8,392 nucleotides of DNA from Candidatus Aminicenantota bacterium (lineage in GTDB: Bacteria; Acidobacteriota; Aminicenantia; Aminicenantales; Aminicenantaceae), in the NCBI GenBank assembly GCA_030633795.1, contig DAOWCB010000047.1, forward strand, positions 1 through 8,392. The letters run 5' to 3'. Every line of letters begins with the position of its first letter. Position 1 is the stretch's first letter. Made by a program: the position numbers and the translations under genes. Below are positions 1-6,194 of the stretch, piece after piece. The notes under the pieces were generated by a model. That model saw only the letters and a list, made by a program, of their open reading frames with translations. It was not told where the DNA came from and made no database searches.

Positions 1-105
1 AAAGGGCATGACGTAACAGTTTAAGCATCCATTCAAAAGCTGTCAAGAAGAAAGTATCAACGAAATCCAGACAAGTTGAAACGTCAGTCCGTGTACTTTC
101 CCCAG

Positions 106-151
106 CGAGGAAAATCCACTTATTCCTCGGCTCGCTCTCCTCTTCGAGGAA
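106..151. repeat. Three-part repeat allowing two alternative hairpins
   Basis: CGAGGAA at 106-112, TTCCTCG at 123-129 and CGAGGAA at 145-151 are seen directly. The central copy can pair perfectly (7 bp) with either flanking copy, giving mutually exclusive stems with loops of 10 and 15 nt. The 3' copy overlaps another possible stem, GGAACCAT (148-155) with ATGGCTTCC just downstream (one bulge). Whether this is transcribed or has a function is unknown; short stems like this can also occur by chance in GC-rich patches. Confidence 0.4.
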
Positions 152-233
152 CCATGCCCGCTCGCCTCCGGATGGCTTCCTAACCAGATTGCCTGACTTC
201 AACCAAAGGCTCTAAGAATTGCAACGGGAATAA

Positions 234-362
234 GGATGCTCCCTAAAAAGAAAAGGAGAGGAGTCGTTGAATCTGAGGCTTTTCGGGCTGGCTGTACGGG
301 GAACAGGTGAAAGAGATTCAGATGTGTGTGACATCCTCCTTGCCCAGCCAGCACAACAAGAT
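234..362 (+). pseudogene. Possible remnant of a minimal nucleotidyltransferase (MNT-type) gene
   Basis: This is an open stretch of 43 codons between stops at 231-233 and 363-365, with no good start. Residues encoded from 273 onward read LRLFGLAVRGTGERDSDVCD followed by ILL. This closely follows the MNT nucleotidyltransferase signature (LFGSxxRG, then SDxDLL). Two key features are damaged: the catalytic GS is GL, and the metal-binding DxD is split by an extra Cys codon (327-329). Removing three bases would restore DSDVDILL. Nothing resembling the rest of the domain follows, because the frame stops 10 codons later. It is best read as a relic, but a chance match over about 22 residues cannot be excluded. 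Confidence 0.25.
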
Positions 363-472
363 TGATTTATTATATATCATTTTTTTCCAAAATTCAAAAA
401 AATGGTAAATAGACGTACTTATCCGACTAAACACTATTGATCACTACACAAACTTTGAAAAGAGAGTCAAAA

Positions 473-853
473 ATGCGAAACGAATTGAAACTCACGAAAG
501 AAATATTGAAAGAAATCAGAGAAACCAATCGGTTAATCAACGAGATGAATCAATCTTTCTTACAACTGATGAAAAGAATGGTCCCAGACCGACACAGCAC
601 CGAAACCATCCAAAAGGGCGGGCCCATCGCAGAAATTACCGTTCGAACACCAGAAAAGCTGGAGCAGTGGCGAAGCCTTTTTGAAAGCAGAGGCATGCGA
701 GTGGAATACTACGAACCCTTTCAAACAAATGAAGAGGAATATTTCGCCAAACTGTGGGGATATCTCGAAAATCACCAAAACAAAGGGAAACGGGATGAAA
801 CTGTTTCTGAGTTGAAGAGGGATATGTTCCTCTCCCAAGAAAAACCCTCCTGA
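473..853 (+). CDS. Hypothetical protein with N-terminal coiled coil (126 aa)
   Basis: I do not recognise this protein. The chosen start is ATG 473, preceded by a purine-rich AAGAGAG stretch; an in-frame TTG at 437 would add 12 residues but has no comparable ribosome binding site. Residues about 1-36 are highly charged and heptad-like, suggesting a helix or coiled coil. The middle (about 50-95) looks like a small alpha/beta domain, with a beta-like segment (IAEITVRT) followed by a helix around EQWRSLFESRG. The last 25 residues are charged. There is no signal peptide or membrane segment, so it is probably cytoplasmic. It stands alone on the plus strand, convergent with the minus-strand operon ending at 1099. 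Codon usage and reading-frame integrity suggest it is real, but its function is unknown. Confidence 0.65.
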   Translation: MRNELKLTKEILKEIRETNRLINEMNQSFLQLMKRMVPDRHSTETIQKGGPIAEITVRTPEKLEQWRSLFESRGMRVEYYEPFQTNEEEYFAKLWGYLENHQNKGKRDETVSELKRDMFLSQEKPS

Positions 854-922
854 ATTATTCATAAAAGATGCCAGTGCTTCCCCGCCGCTCGGCATAAACT
901 ACACTTTTTCGACCAAATCCAC

Positions 923-1031
923 ATTGTTTGTTTTGGATAAAAGGAAAGTGCTGGCCACAAGGGGGGAATCAGCAAAAGGAGGGATTATGAAATGCTCATA
1001 ACCAGCACTTATCGTATCCAAAATATAGAAT
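923..1031. repeat. Long imperfect inverted repeat / hairpin element
   Basis: Two 9-bp boxes recur in inverted order. TTTTGGATA (931-939) and AAGTGCTGG (946-954) on the left match CCAGCACTT (1002-1010) and TATCCAAAA (1015-1023) on the right. The boxes are separated by a 6/4-nt internal loop, and the central loop is 47 nt. Weaker pairing continues outward to about 923/1031. No gene lies inside; the loop holds only a four-codon ATG frame. The structure could be a miniature inverted-repeat element, a structured small RNA, or a barrier between the convergent genes at 853 and 1099. Confidence 0.5.
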
Positions 1032-1048
1032 TCAACAGAAAAAATATC

Positions 1049-1084
1049 AATCGCCTTTAGGGATGAATTTAGGGGTGATTTTTT
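1049..1084. terminator. Candidate bidirectional terminator between convergent genes
   Basis: AATCGCC (1049-1055) pairs with GGTGATT (1074-1080), with one G-U pair when read on the plus strand, and is followed by a run of T (1079-1084). Read on the minus strand, the same dyad is followed by a T-rich stretch starting three bases beyond the stem. It lies 15 bases beyond the stop of the last gene of the minus-strand operon (1099), where a terminator is expected. The stem is short and the loop long (18 nt), so this is a weak call. Confidence 0.35.
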
Positions 1085-1098
1085 GGCCAGCCTCCTCG

Positions 1099-1485
1099 TT
1101 ATTCCAACCAGATTTTCAAAACACCATCTTCGCCTCTGATTTCGATAAGAGACTTCGGTCCTCTTTTTTTTAGCTCTTTGTAGAGCCTCCTGAGGTCGAG
1201 ATCATAGTCACCGCAATCGATGTTCATTTTTTTATCTTTGGCGCACTCAAAAAGCAAATCTACCAAAGAAAGGGGAAGAGTGATTTCGAGTTTATCTTTT
1301 TTACAGTCACCATCCATGATCAGGAGCTTGAACCATTGCACCTCCCTGCCCTTTTTGTACTGAGGATTTTTTTTGACGGCCTTTTTTATTGTCTGAAGGT
1401 CGAAGTCTTCCTTAGCCAGGATAAAGTTCGAAAGAACTATGATCGAGACAAAAACAACCAAAATAAACAGCGAAGTTTTTTTCAT
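1099..1485 (-). CDS. Small exported protein sharing a C-terminal module with its neighbour
   Basis: A 128-residue protein starting at ATG 1485 with a strong AGGGAGG ribosome binding site. Residues 1-24 form a classical signal peptide: KK, then a hydrophobic stretch, ending FILA. The mature part is therefore probably periplasmic. Residues about 50-128 carry a module with WFKLLI, then LEITLPLSLVDLL, a helical YKELKKRG segment, and a terminal IEI...LKIWLE strand pair. The protein encoded just upstream (1502-2350) ends with the same layout. Four Cys-containing positions are visible (C61, C81, C91 and the context around them), but no lipobox is seen. It is the last gene of the sigma/anti-sigma operon, 16 nt after the preceding stop. 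From memory, the module resembles a segment found in YvlB-type/SHOCT-like proteins; that link and any function are inference. Confidence 0.75.
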   Translation of the reverse strand: MKKTSLFILVVFVSIIVLSNFILAKEDFDLQTIKKAVKKNPQYKKGREVQWFKLLIMDGDCKKDKLEITLPLSLVDLLFECAKDKKMNIDCGDYDLDLRRLYKELKKRGPKSLIEIRGEDGVLKIWLE

Positions 1486-1501
1486 CTTTTCCTCCCTATT
1501 G

Positions 1502-2350
1502 TCAATCTATCCAAATTTTGATAATGGTTTCCTTGGTTTCAATTTCGATAATCCTTCCCCCTTCGATAACCTCCTTGAGGATTCGATCCAGATCATATCC
1601 TTCTTTCCTCAGTTCGGCCTTTGCATCTTCCGGAATATTGGCGAGAGCCAGGTCGGCCAAAGCCCAGGGAATGCTGAGGCTAAATGTTTCCGCTCGTGTC
1701 CTTTTGCTGATGACTTTGAACTTCAACAGCATCAACCTTCTTTCGCCCCTTTTTTCTTCATACTCCTGGAAATAGTCCGGGTCGATACGAAGAAGGGCAA
1801 TCTTGGCCTTGTCCTTGAGCTCTTCGTCCTCTTCTTCTTCTAAAATTTTCTTCAGGATGGGAATGGCCTTGCTGGCTTCCCTTTTGTCTTTCAGGTAGCT
1901 CAGTCGGATGGCCGCGTAATAGCTAACGATTCTGTTGGGACGATACAACCTAGTTTTGATCTCTTTCAAATAGGATGTTCTTCCCTTTTCATACAGAACG
2001 AACGAGAGCTTGATGATCGAAGTCTCAGCCTCTTGAGTCAAAACTTCGTTGCTGTCACTTCGCAAAATGTACTTTTTAAAAACAGAGATGGCTTCCTTCT
2101 CCTCTCTTTTCTGGTTTTCCAGTGTCCGTCCAAGGTAAAAAAGGGCTTGAGAAAACAATGGACTATCAGGGAAATCCTCCAGAAGTTCCTCCAGTTTTTC
2201 CTGGGCATTTTCCCATTCCTTATCGAAAATCATGATCTTGGCTTCCTGGAAAAGTTCCTCATCGGATTGCATGTGTGCGTACACCGGGAAGAAAACAGAC
2301 GTTATCAGGAAAATTCCCAGATATATGGTCATTTTCTTAAATATATTCAT
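1502..2350 (-). CDS. Exported TPR/HEAT-like protein with repeated C-terminal module
   Basis: A 282-residue protein with an N-terminal signal peptide (residues 1-25, ending PVYA). Residues about 30-98 look like TPR or YbgF-like helices (EELFQEAKIM, WENAQEKLEELLEDFP, FSQALFYLGRTLE). Residues about 138-192 look like HEAT-type helical pairs (VSYYAAIRLSYL, AIPILKKILEEEEDEELKDKAKIALLRI). Residues 205-282 form the alpha/beta module shared with the next gene, including FSLSIPWALADLAL, GYDLDRILKEV and a terminal IIKIWID. It is probably periplasmic, acting through protein-protein contacts. The ATG start lies 1 nt after the anti-sigma stop, with GAGG six bases ahead inside the preceding gene, so it is translationally coupled. 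A role as sensor or modulator of the anti-sigma factor is suggested only by the operon context. Confidence 0.8.
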   Translation of the reverse strand: MNIFKKMTIYLGIFLITSVFFPVYAHMQSDEELFQEAKIMIFDKEWENAQEKLEELLEDFPDSPLFSQALFYLGRTLENQKREEKEAISVFKKYILRSDSNEVLTQEAETSIIKLSFVLYEKGRTSYLKEIKTRLYRPNRIVSYYAAIRLSYLKDKREASKAIPILKKILEEEEDEELKDKAKIALLRIDPDYFQEYEEKRGERRLMLLKFKVISKRTRAETFSLSIPWALADLALANIPEDAKAELRKEGYDLDRILKEVIEGGRIIEIETKETIIKIWID

Positions 2351-2351
2351 T

Positions 2352-3158
2352 TTAAACCTCGCTTTTTTGCAGTTCTTTTCTGACCAATTTTATCTTCAAT
2401 AAAAGTTTTCTTTCCTGTATAAGGCGCTGGATTTTTTTCAATTCCTCCATGGAAAGTTCATCACTTATCTGCATCAATTCGAAGAAAAGGAGCTCAATCT
2501 GGTCACAGATAACTTTGGCTTTGGCCAGTTTGATCTTATCCAACTGCGGATCGATGTATTTTTTCTTTGATAACAAATCCAAAGCTCTTTGGGCTGCATA
2601 ATCGCTTTGCCAGAACTCGATCGATTTTTCTAGGGGAGATTGGACAAAATCCAGGAGCAAGTATTCGCTCCGATCGAGATAATCAATGGTATCACGGCGG
2701 GCCATCTCCAACTCCATCATGTCATAAAAGCCCTGGGGAACGATAATCTTCCCGCCTACGGCAACCTGTAGCGGGGGAGACCGGAAAATCAGGAAAGTAA
2801 CGACTGCCCCCACAATTATGCCCAACAGAATCCCGGCATAAACGAGACGGAACCTGGGCTGGAACAAGAACGGCCACAAACCAGCCCGGCGCGGCCGTTT
2901 CTCCCGGGATGGTTCCTTGTCAAAAACTCCATCAGCAATTCGTGTGGGGAAGTTTTCCCAATCCACCGATTCGATAGCCTTCTCCATATCTACGTTCAAC
3001 AAATCTGCTGCTTCATAGACCTCTTTCAATTCCAGGAGTTCTGCCTTGCACTTCTGGCATGACTCTAGGTGAGCTTCCACCTGGTTTTTATCGAATTCAT
3101 TCAATTCGCCATACAAAAAAGCCACCAAATTCCGGTTTGTTTTTATGCAGTCCTTCAT
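2352..3158 (-). CDS. Transmembrane zinc-finger anti-sigma factor (zf-HC2 type)
   Basis: A 268-residue protein expected to hold the neighbouring ECF sigma factor inactive at the inner membrane. The N-terminal cytoplasmic domain carries the zinc-binding anti-sigma motif H30-x3-C34-x2-C37, with a further C4. A single membrane helix spans about 105-125, preceded by basic residues (REKRPRR, 85-91), which supports an N-in/C-out orientation. The roughly 140-residue outer part is helical. It contains YLDRSEYLLLDF (160-171), then RALDLLSKKKY, and ends in LIQERKLLLKIKL. This resembles the tail I remember from zf-HC2 anti-sigma proteins of Acidobacteriota and deltaproteobacteria. The start overlaps the sigma gene stop by 4 nt (ATGA), so production of the pair is coupled. 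The signal that releases sigma is unknown. Confidence 0.9.
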   Translation of the reverse strand: MKDCIKTNRNLVAFLYGELNEFDKNQVEAHLESCQKCKAELLELKEVYEAADLLNVDMEKAIESVDWENFPTRIADGVFDKEPSREKRPRRAGLWPFLFQPRFRLVYAGILLGIIVGAVVTFLIFRSPPLQVAVGGKIIVPQGFYDMMELEMARRDTIDYLDRSEYLLLDFVQSPLEKSIEFWQSDYAAQRALDLLSKKKYIDPQLDKIKLAKAKVICDQIELLFFELMQISDELSMEELKKIQRLIQERKLLLKIKLVRKELQKSEV

Positions 3159-3736
3159 TCAATTCTCCCAATATATGGACTCATCAGAGTCCTAAGGTTT
3201 CGAACCGCTTTAAAATGATGGGACTTAACGGTTCCTAAAGCTATATTCAAAATTTGCGCGATCTCGCTGTAGTGAAGATGATTGTAGTGTTTCATAACAA
3301 AGATCATCCTCTGCTTATCACTCAGTTTTGCCAAACAGCGGGAAAATATTTCTTTGAAATCAGAGGATGGATCGTGGTGAGAGGACTCATGGGATGTTTG
3401 GTTCACCTCTTCAATATTTTCTTCCCGCCTCAATTCGTTGTCCTTTTTGTGGTGTTTCCTGTAGTAGTCGATGCATATATTTTTGGCTAGCTGGAGAAGC
3501 CAATTTTGGAAATTTTTTCCCTTCTGGAACATGTGGGATTTTTGGTAAAACCTTAAAAAGGTTTCTTGCACGATATCCAAAGCATCTTCTTTGTTGCGAA
3601 AATAAGAGTAGGCCAGCTGGAAAACTTTTCTTTGGTAAAGCCTAGTCAAAGTCATGAAAGACTCTCTATCCCCGCTTTTAACTCTTTCGACAAGGATGCT
3701 GATCTCGTCTTGCTGGTTCTTCTTCTGGGTGTGCAT
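3155..3736 (-). CDS. ECF-family RNA polymerase sigma factor
   Basis: A 193-residue sigma-70 family extracytoplasmic-function sigma factor. Region 2 covers about residues 20-95: VFQLAYSYFRNKEDALDIVQ continues to the core-binding ETFLRFYQ, then FQNWLLQLAKNICIDYYRK for promoter melting and -10 recognition. After a charged linker with several His residues, region 4 (about 135-185) has LSDKQRMIFVMKHY, the helix-turn-helix YSEIAQILNIALGTVKSHHF and a final VRNLR, for -35 recognition. No region 3 is present, as expected for ECF. I chose ATG 3736 because it gives the usual ECF length. An in-frame TTG at 3790 with AGGTG five bases ahead would add 18 residues and is a real alternative. It is the first gene of a four-gene operon with its anti-sigma factor. 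Confidence 0.93.
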   Translation of the reverse strand: MHTQKKNQQDEISILVERVKSGDRESFMTLTRLYQRKVFQLAYSYFRNKEDALDIVQETFLRFYQKSHMFQKGKNFQNWLLQLAKNICIDYYRKHHKKDNELRREENIEEVNQTSHESSHHDPSSDFKEIFSRCLAKLSDKQRMIFVMKHYNHLHYSEIAQILNIALGTVKSHHFKAVRNLRTLMSPYIGRIE

Positions 3737-3819
3737 TCTTGCTATCTCTGATGAATCACAACAAAAAACAGGGTCTTTAAGGTGAGCCAAATCAACACCT
3801 GGCTTTTCCCGTTGTTATT

Positions 3820-3847
3820 ATTCTATATCTCATCATGGAATTCTCAA
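3820..3847 (-). promoter_or_regulatory. Candidate sigma-70 promoter for the sigma/anti-sigma operon
   Basis: On the minus strand, TTGAGA (3847-3842) and TAGAAT (3825-3820) each match the housekeeping consensus at 5 of 6 positions, with a 16-bp spacer. The predicted start near 3813 would give a leader of about 77 nt to ATG 3736, or about 23 nt to TTG 3790. No GGAAC-type ECF -35 is visible here, so autoregulation is not evident from sequence. Read-through from the ABC genes upstream is also possible, because I see no clear terminator in 3791-3883. Confidence 0.35.
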
Positions 3848-3883
3848 AGTGTATTACGAAGGATTTTTTTAAAAGGTTTACCC

Positions 3884-5158
3884 CTATCTGTACCGCATCC
3901 ATTTGATGATCTCGGCAAAGCTAGGGCGCTTGCCGTACATCAGGATTCCCACCCTGTAGATCTTGGCTGATATCCAAATCATCAAAATTGTGGTAAGGAT
4001 GAGGAGCACGATGGAAGCGGCAATTTGTGGAAAGGGAGGAAGCAGGACGGATATACGGAGAAGCATCAAGATGGGCGCAAAAAATGGGATAAGGGATAAA
4101 ATAACCGAAACAGAGCTATCCGGACTTTTGATCACAAACATCATGAGCATGATTGGGACGACTAAAAACATGGTCACCGGCATAACCAGGTGCTGCGCTT
4201 CTTTTTCGTTGTTGACCAGCGACCCGATCCCAGCATACATGGTCCCATACAGGAAATATCCCAAGATGAAGAATACTATAAAATAGATGAATATATAAGC
4301 TGGGATGGTCGGTATCGGAAAGTTTGCTGCCGCCGGGAAAAACCGAGAAACCACATTCCCGCTGTATTTGGTCGCGGCAATCCCAAAAAGGGCCCATATC
4401 GCATATTGTGTGAATCCCACAGCAGCAATGCCGAGGATCTTCCCGGCCATCAACTGAAAGGGTTTGAGGGAGGAAAGCACGATCTCCACCACACGGGAGC
4501 TTTTCTCCTCGATCACCCCCCTCAGGATGATCTGGCCATAAAATATGACAGTCATGTACAGGATGAGCACAAGAACAAAGGAGATCATGAACGTTCCCCC
4601 GGCGTCTCTTTCCACACCCCTCGTGGTAACCTTTTTTGTATCCAACTGGACAGGCTTCATGTACTGGCCGATTTTCTCTGGGTCCAGCCCCTCCCCTCTC
4701 AATCTTTTTTCGATGATTATGCTGCTCAGTGCCTGACCGATGTTCCCCTGCTTATCGAAGTCGGAAACGTGTTCGGATATATACTCGGCTATCTCACCCT
4801 CGGAGATGTTTTCTGGAATGTAGATGTAGGCTGTGAGTTCTTTCGCCAGTACTTTCTTATTCAGATCCTCCAGCAATAAGCCTAAATCTTCTTTTATCTT
4901 GAACTCTTGGAGGATATAGCGCCGGTTGCCGTCTTTGAGTTCCTGGTCAAGCTTTTTGTCCAGTTCCTTGAAGACTTCAGAGCTGAGGTCCACCACTCCG
5001 ATTTTTTCCTGCTTGTCGACAGAAACAAACTGAACAAGAATCGGGACCACAATGAAAGCTGCCATCAACACAGGACCCAGTATGGTCCCGATGATGAAAC
5101 CCTTAGTCCGGACGATCTGGATGTATTCTCTCTTAATGACCGATATTATCTTGCGCAT
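3884..5158 (-). CDS. ABC-2 type exporter permease (NatB-like)
   Basis: A 424-residue inner-membrane subunit of an ABC exporter. The first helix (about 21-44) is followed by a large extracytoplasmic domain (about 45-188), then six or so helices (about 189-212, 237-262, 286-311, 325-344, 350-372, 380-400). The hallmark of the NatB/YhaP group, EEKSSRVVEIVLSS (217-230) followed by KPFQLMAGKILG, is intact. Length and layout match the family. In B. subtilis NatAB exports sodium, but relatives have other or unknown substrates, so the cargo cannot be read from sequence. The ATG start has AGGAGA about seven bases ahead and lies inside the end of the ATPase gene (26-nt overlap), indicating translational coupling. 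Confidence 0.9.
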   Translation of the reverse strand: MRKIISVIKREYIQIVRTKGFIIGTILGPVLMAAFIVVPILVQFVSVDKQEKIGVVDLSSEVFKELDKKLDQELKDGNRRYILQEFKIKEDLGLLLEDLNKKVLAKELTAYIYIPENISEGEIAEYISEHVSDFDKQGNIGQALSSIIIEKRLRGEGLDPEKIGQYMKPVQLDTKKVTTRGVERDAGGTFMISFVLVLILYMTVIFYGQIILRGVIEEKSSRVVEIVLSSLKPFQLMAGKILGIAAVGFTQYAIWALFGIAATKYSGNVVSRFFPAAANFPIPTIPAYIFIYFIVFFILGYFLYGTMYAGIGSLVNNEKEAQHLVMPVTMFLVVPIMLMMFVIKSPDSSVSVILSLIPFFAPILMLLRISVLLPPFPQIAASIVLLILTTILMIWISAKIYRVGILMYGKRPSFAEIIKWMRYR

Positions 5159-6053
5159 TGGATTCTCCTACTTTGTCGATAAATATGGCGTTTAATGTCG
5201 GCTCCCGCACTTCAAACTTGTTGATCCGGATCTTGCCCACCGATTTATTCAGAAGGTCCTGAGGATCTGATCGTTCTTTCATCTTGATCTCCATGAACTT
5301 TCCGTAATCATCGATCTTCTCTACATCAGGAAGAGTCCTGATGAACGAGGCATCTCCATCATAATCCAATATCACTGTGTTTTTCCCGTATTGCTGTTTG
5401 ATATCGCTCAGTTTTCCTTCCAGGACCATCTCTGCTTTGTTGATCAAGCATATGTTGTCCGAGATCATCTCCACTTGTTCCATCCGATGCGTAGAGAAGA
5501 TGATGGTCCTTCCCTGGTTTTTCATCTCCAGCATAATGTCCTTCAACAGTTTCGTGTTCACCGGGTCCAGACCACTGAAAGGTTCATCCAGAATGATTAG
5601 ATCGGGTTGGTGGATCATGGTGGCTATGAACTGTATTTTTTGCTGCATTCCCCGGGAAAGCTCTTCTACTTTTTTGAATTTCCAGTTAGCCAAATCAAAC
5701 CTCTCAAGCCAGGAGTCGATTCTATTGCGGGCCTCCTGTCCTCGGATGTCTTTGAGCTCTGCAAAAAAAAGAAGGAGTTCGCCCACCCTCATTTTGGGAT
5801 AAAGACCGCGGTCTTCAGGAAGGTATCCGACCCGGTTTTTCATCTTGTCATCCATTTTTTCGTTCAACACCTGAATGGAGCCTTCGTCCGGTATGATGAT
5901 ATTCATGACCATACGGATAGTCGTCGTTTTCCCAGCGCCGTTCGGTCCCAGCAAACTGTAAATGGTGCCCTCGGGAATCTTCAGAGAGAGGTTTTTGACA
6001 GCATAAAAATCGCCGAAACGTTTGGAAATTTTTTCTATCTTTAAAGCATCCAT
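5133..6053 (-). CDS. ABC transporter ATPase subunit (NatA-like)
   Basis: A 306-residue nucleotide-binding subunit that powers the permease encoded downstream. Walker A is GPNGAGKTT (36-44). The Q-loop region reads GYLPEDRGLYP (76-86), with Glu in place of Gln. The signature is LSRGMQQK (132-139) rather than LSGGQ. Walker B is LIILDEP (152-158), followed by the D-loop SGLD (160-163), and the switch is H189. As I recall, the Glu-type Q-loop and GMQQK signature are usual in the NatA/YhaQ subgroup and are not defects. After the ATPase core, about residues 215-306 form the typical C-terminal extension. The start is ATG 6053, with AGGA eight bases ahead; an upstream TTG at 6131 gives an implausible extension. 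It is the first gene of the two-gene operon, divergent from sppA. Confidence 0.93.
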   Translation of the reverse strand: MDALKIEKISKRFGDFYAVKNLSLKIPEGTIYSLLGPNGAGKTTTIRMVMNIIIPDEGSIQVLNEKMDDKMKNRVGYLPEDRGLYPKMRVGELLLFFAELKDIRGQEARNRIDSWLERFDLANWKFKKVEELSRGMQQKIQFIATMIHQPDLIILDEPFSGLDPVNTKLLKDIMLEMKNQGRTIIFSTHRMEQVEMISDNICLINKAEMVLEGKLSDIKQQYGKNTVILDYDGDASFIRTLPDVEKIDDYGKFMEIKMKERSDPQDLLNKSVGKIRINKFEVREPTLNAIFIDKVGESNAQDNIGH

Positions 6054-6097
6054 GTGTTCGTCCTTTCTTGCCCTGGAAAAACCAAGTTTAAAAGAAA

Positions 6098-6126
6098 ATA
6101 ATAATCCAATCCCAAAACTAAGGCAA
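6098..6126 (-). promoter_or_regulatory. Candidate sigma-70 promoter for the ABC operon
   Basis: On the minus strand, TTGCCT (6126-6121, 4 of 6 matches) and TATTAT (6103-6098, 5 of 6) are separated by 17 bp. The expected start near 6091 gives a leader of about 38 nt to ATG 6053. The -10 box overlaps a minus-strand TGGATTAT (6108-6101), the 8-mer that also forms the core of the palindrome ahead of sppA. Confidence 0.4.
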
Positions 6127-6147
6127 CTCAACTCTCGTATTTATATT

Positions 6148-6163
6148 ACAATGATATCACTGT
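6148..6163. promoter_or_regulatory. Imperfect 16-bp dyad in the divergent promoter region
   Basis: ACAATGATATCACTGT pairs 7 of 8 positions across its centre, with TGATATCA as the perfect core. It lies midway between the divergent ATPase and sppA genes. It is about 7 bases upstream of TATAGT (6170-6175), a possible -10 for sppA whose -35 is weak. Position and symmetry fit a dimeric repressor or activator site; no regulator gene in the window is an obvious partner. Confidence 0.3.
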
Positions 6164-6194
6164 TTCTGATATAGTCTATTATTAGTATGAATGG

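Larger units (their letters stand above)
1..472. other. Gene-free left flank with small inverted repeats
   Basis: No intact reading frame is visible on either strand here; the frames are broken by stops. The stretch holds a three-part complementary repeat (106-151), a nucleotidyltransferase-like open fragment (234-362), and an 8-bp inverted repeat, GCTGGCTG at 287-294 against CAGCCAGC at 345-352. From about 360 it becomes strongly AT-rich, which fits a promoter region for the gene at 473, although I could not pick a convincing -35/-10 pair. I compared it by eye with tmRNA, 6S, SRP and RNase P RNA signatures and found no match. It may be decayed mobile or accessory DNA, or an uncharacterised structured RNA. 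Confidence 0.5.

Noticed and set aside
105..120. GCGAGGAAAATCC resembling the conserved GAGGAAAGTCC of RNase P RNA
   Set aside because: None of the other conserved RNase P RNA segments, such as ACAGAAA or the matching 3' pairing strand, is present at the right distance.
402..440. Twelve-codon ATG frame just before the orphan gene
   Set aside because: No ribosome binding site and too short to support.
560..895. Minus-strand frame opposite the 126-residue orphan gene
   Set aside because: No ribosome binding site at its start and a Phe-rich, low-complexity product; the plus-strand frame has the better start and composition, though neither is proven.
4190..4879. Open frame of 229 codons on the plus strand
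   Set aside because: It lies wholly opposite the NatB-like permease, whose motifs and membrane helices are convincing; the plus-strand product has no family features.
6054..6131. N-terminal extension of the ATPase to a TTG at 6131
   Set aside because: The added residues are unlike NatA family starts, the proposed promoter lies inside this stretch, and ATG 6053 has a good ribosome binding site.
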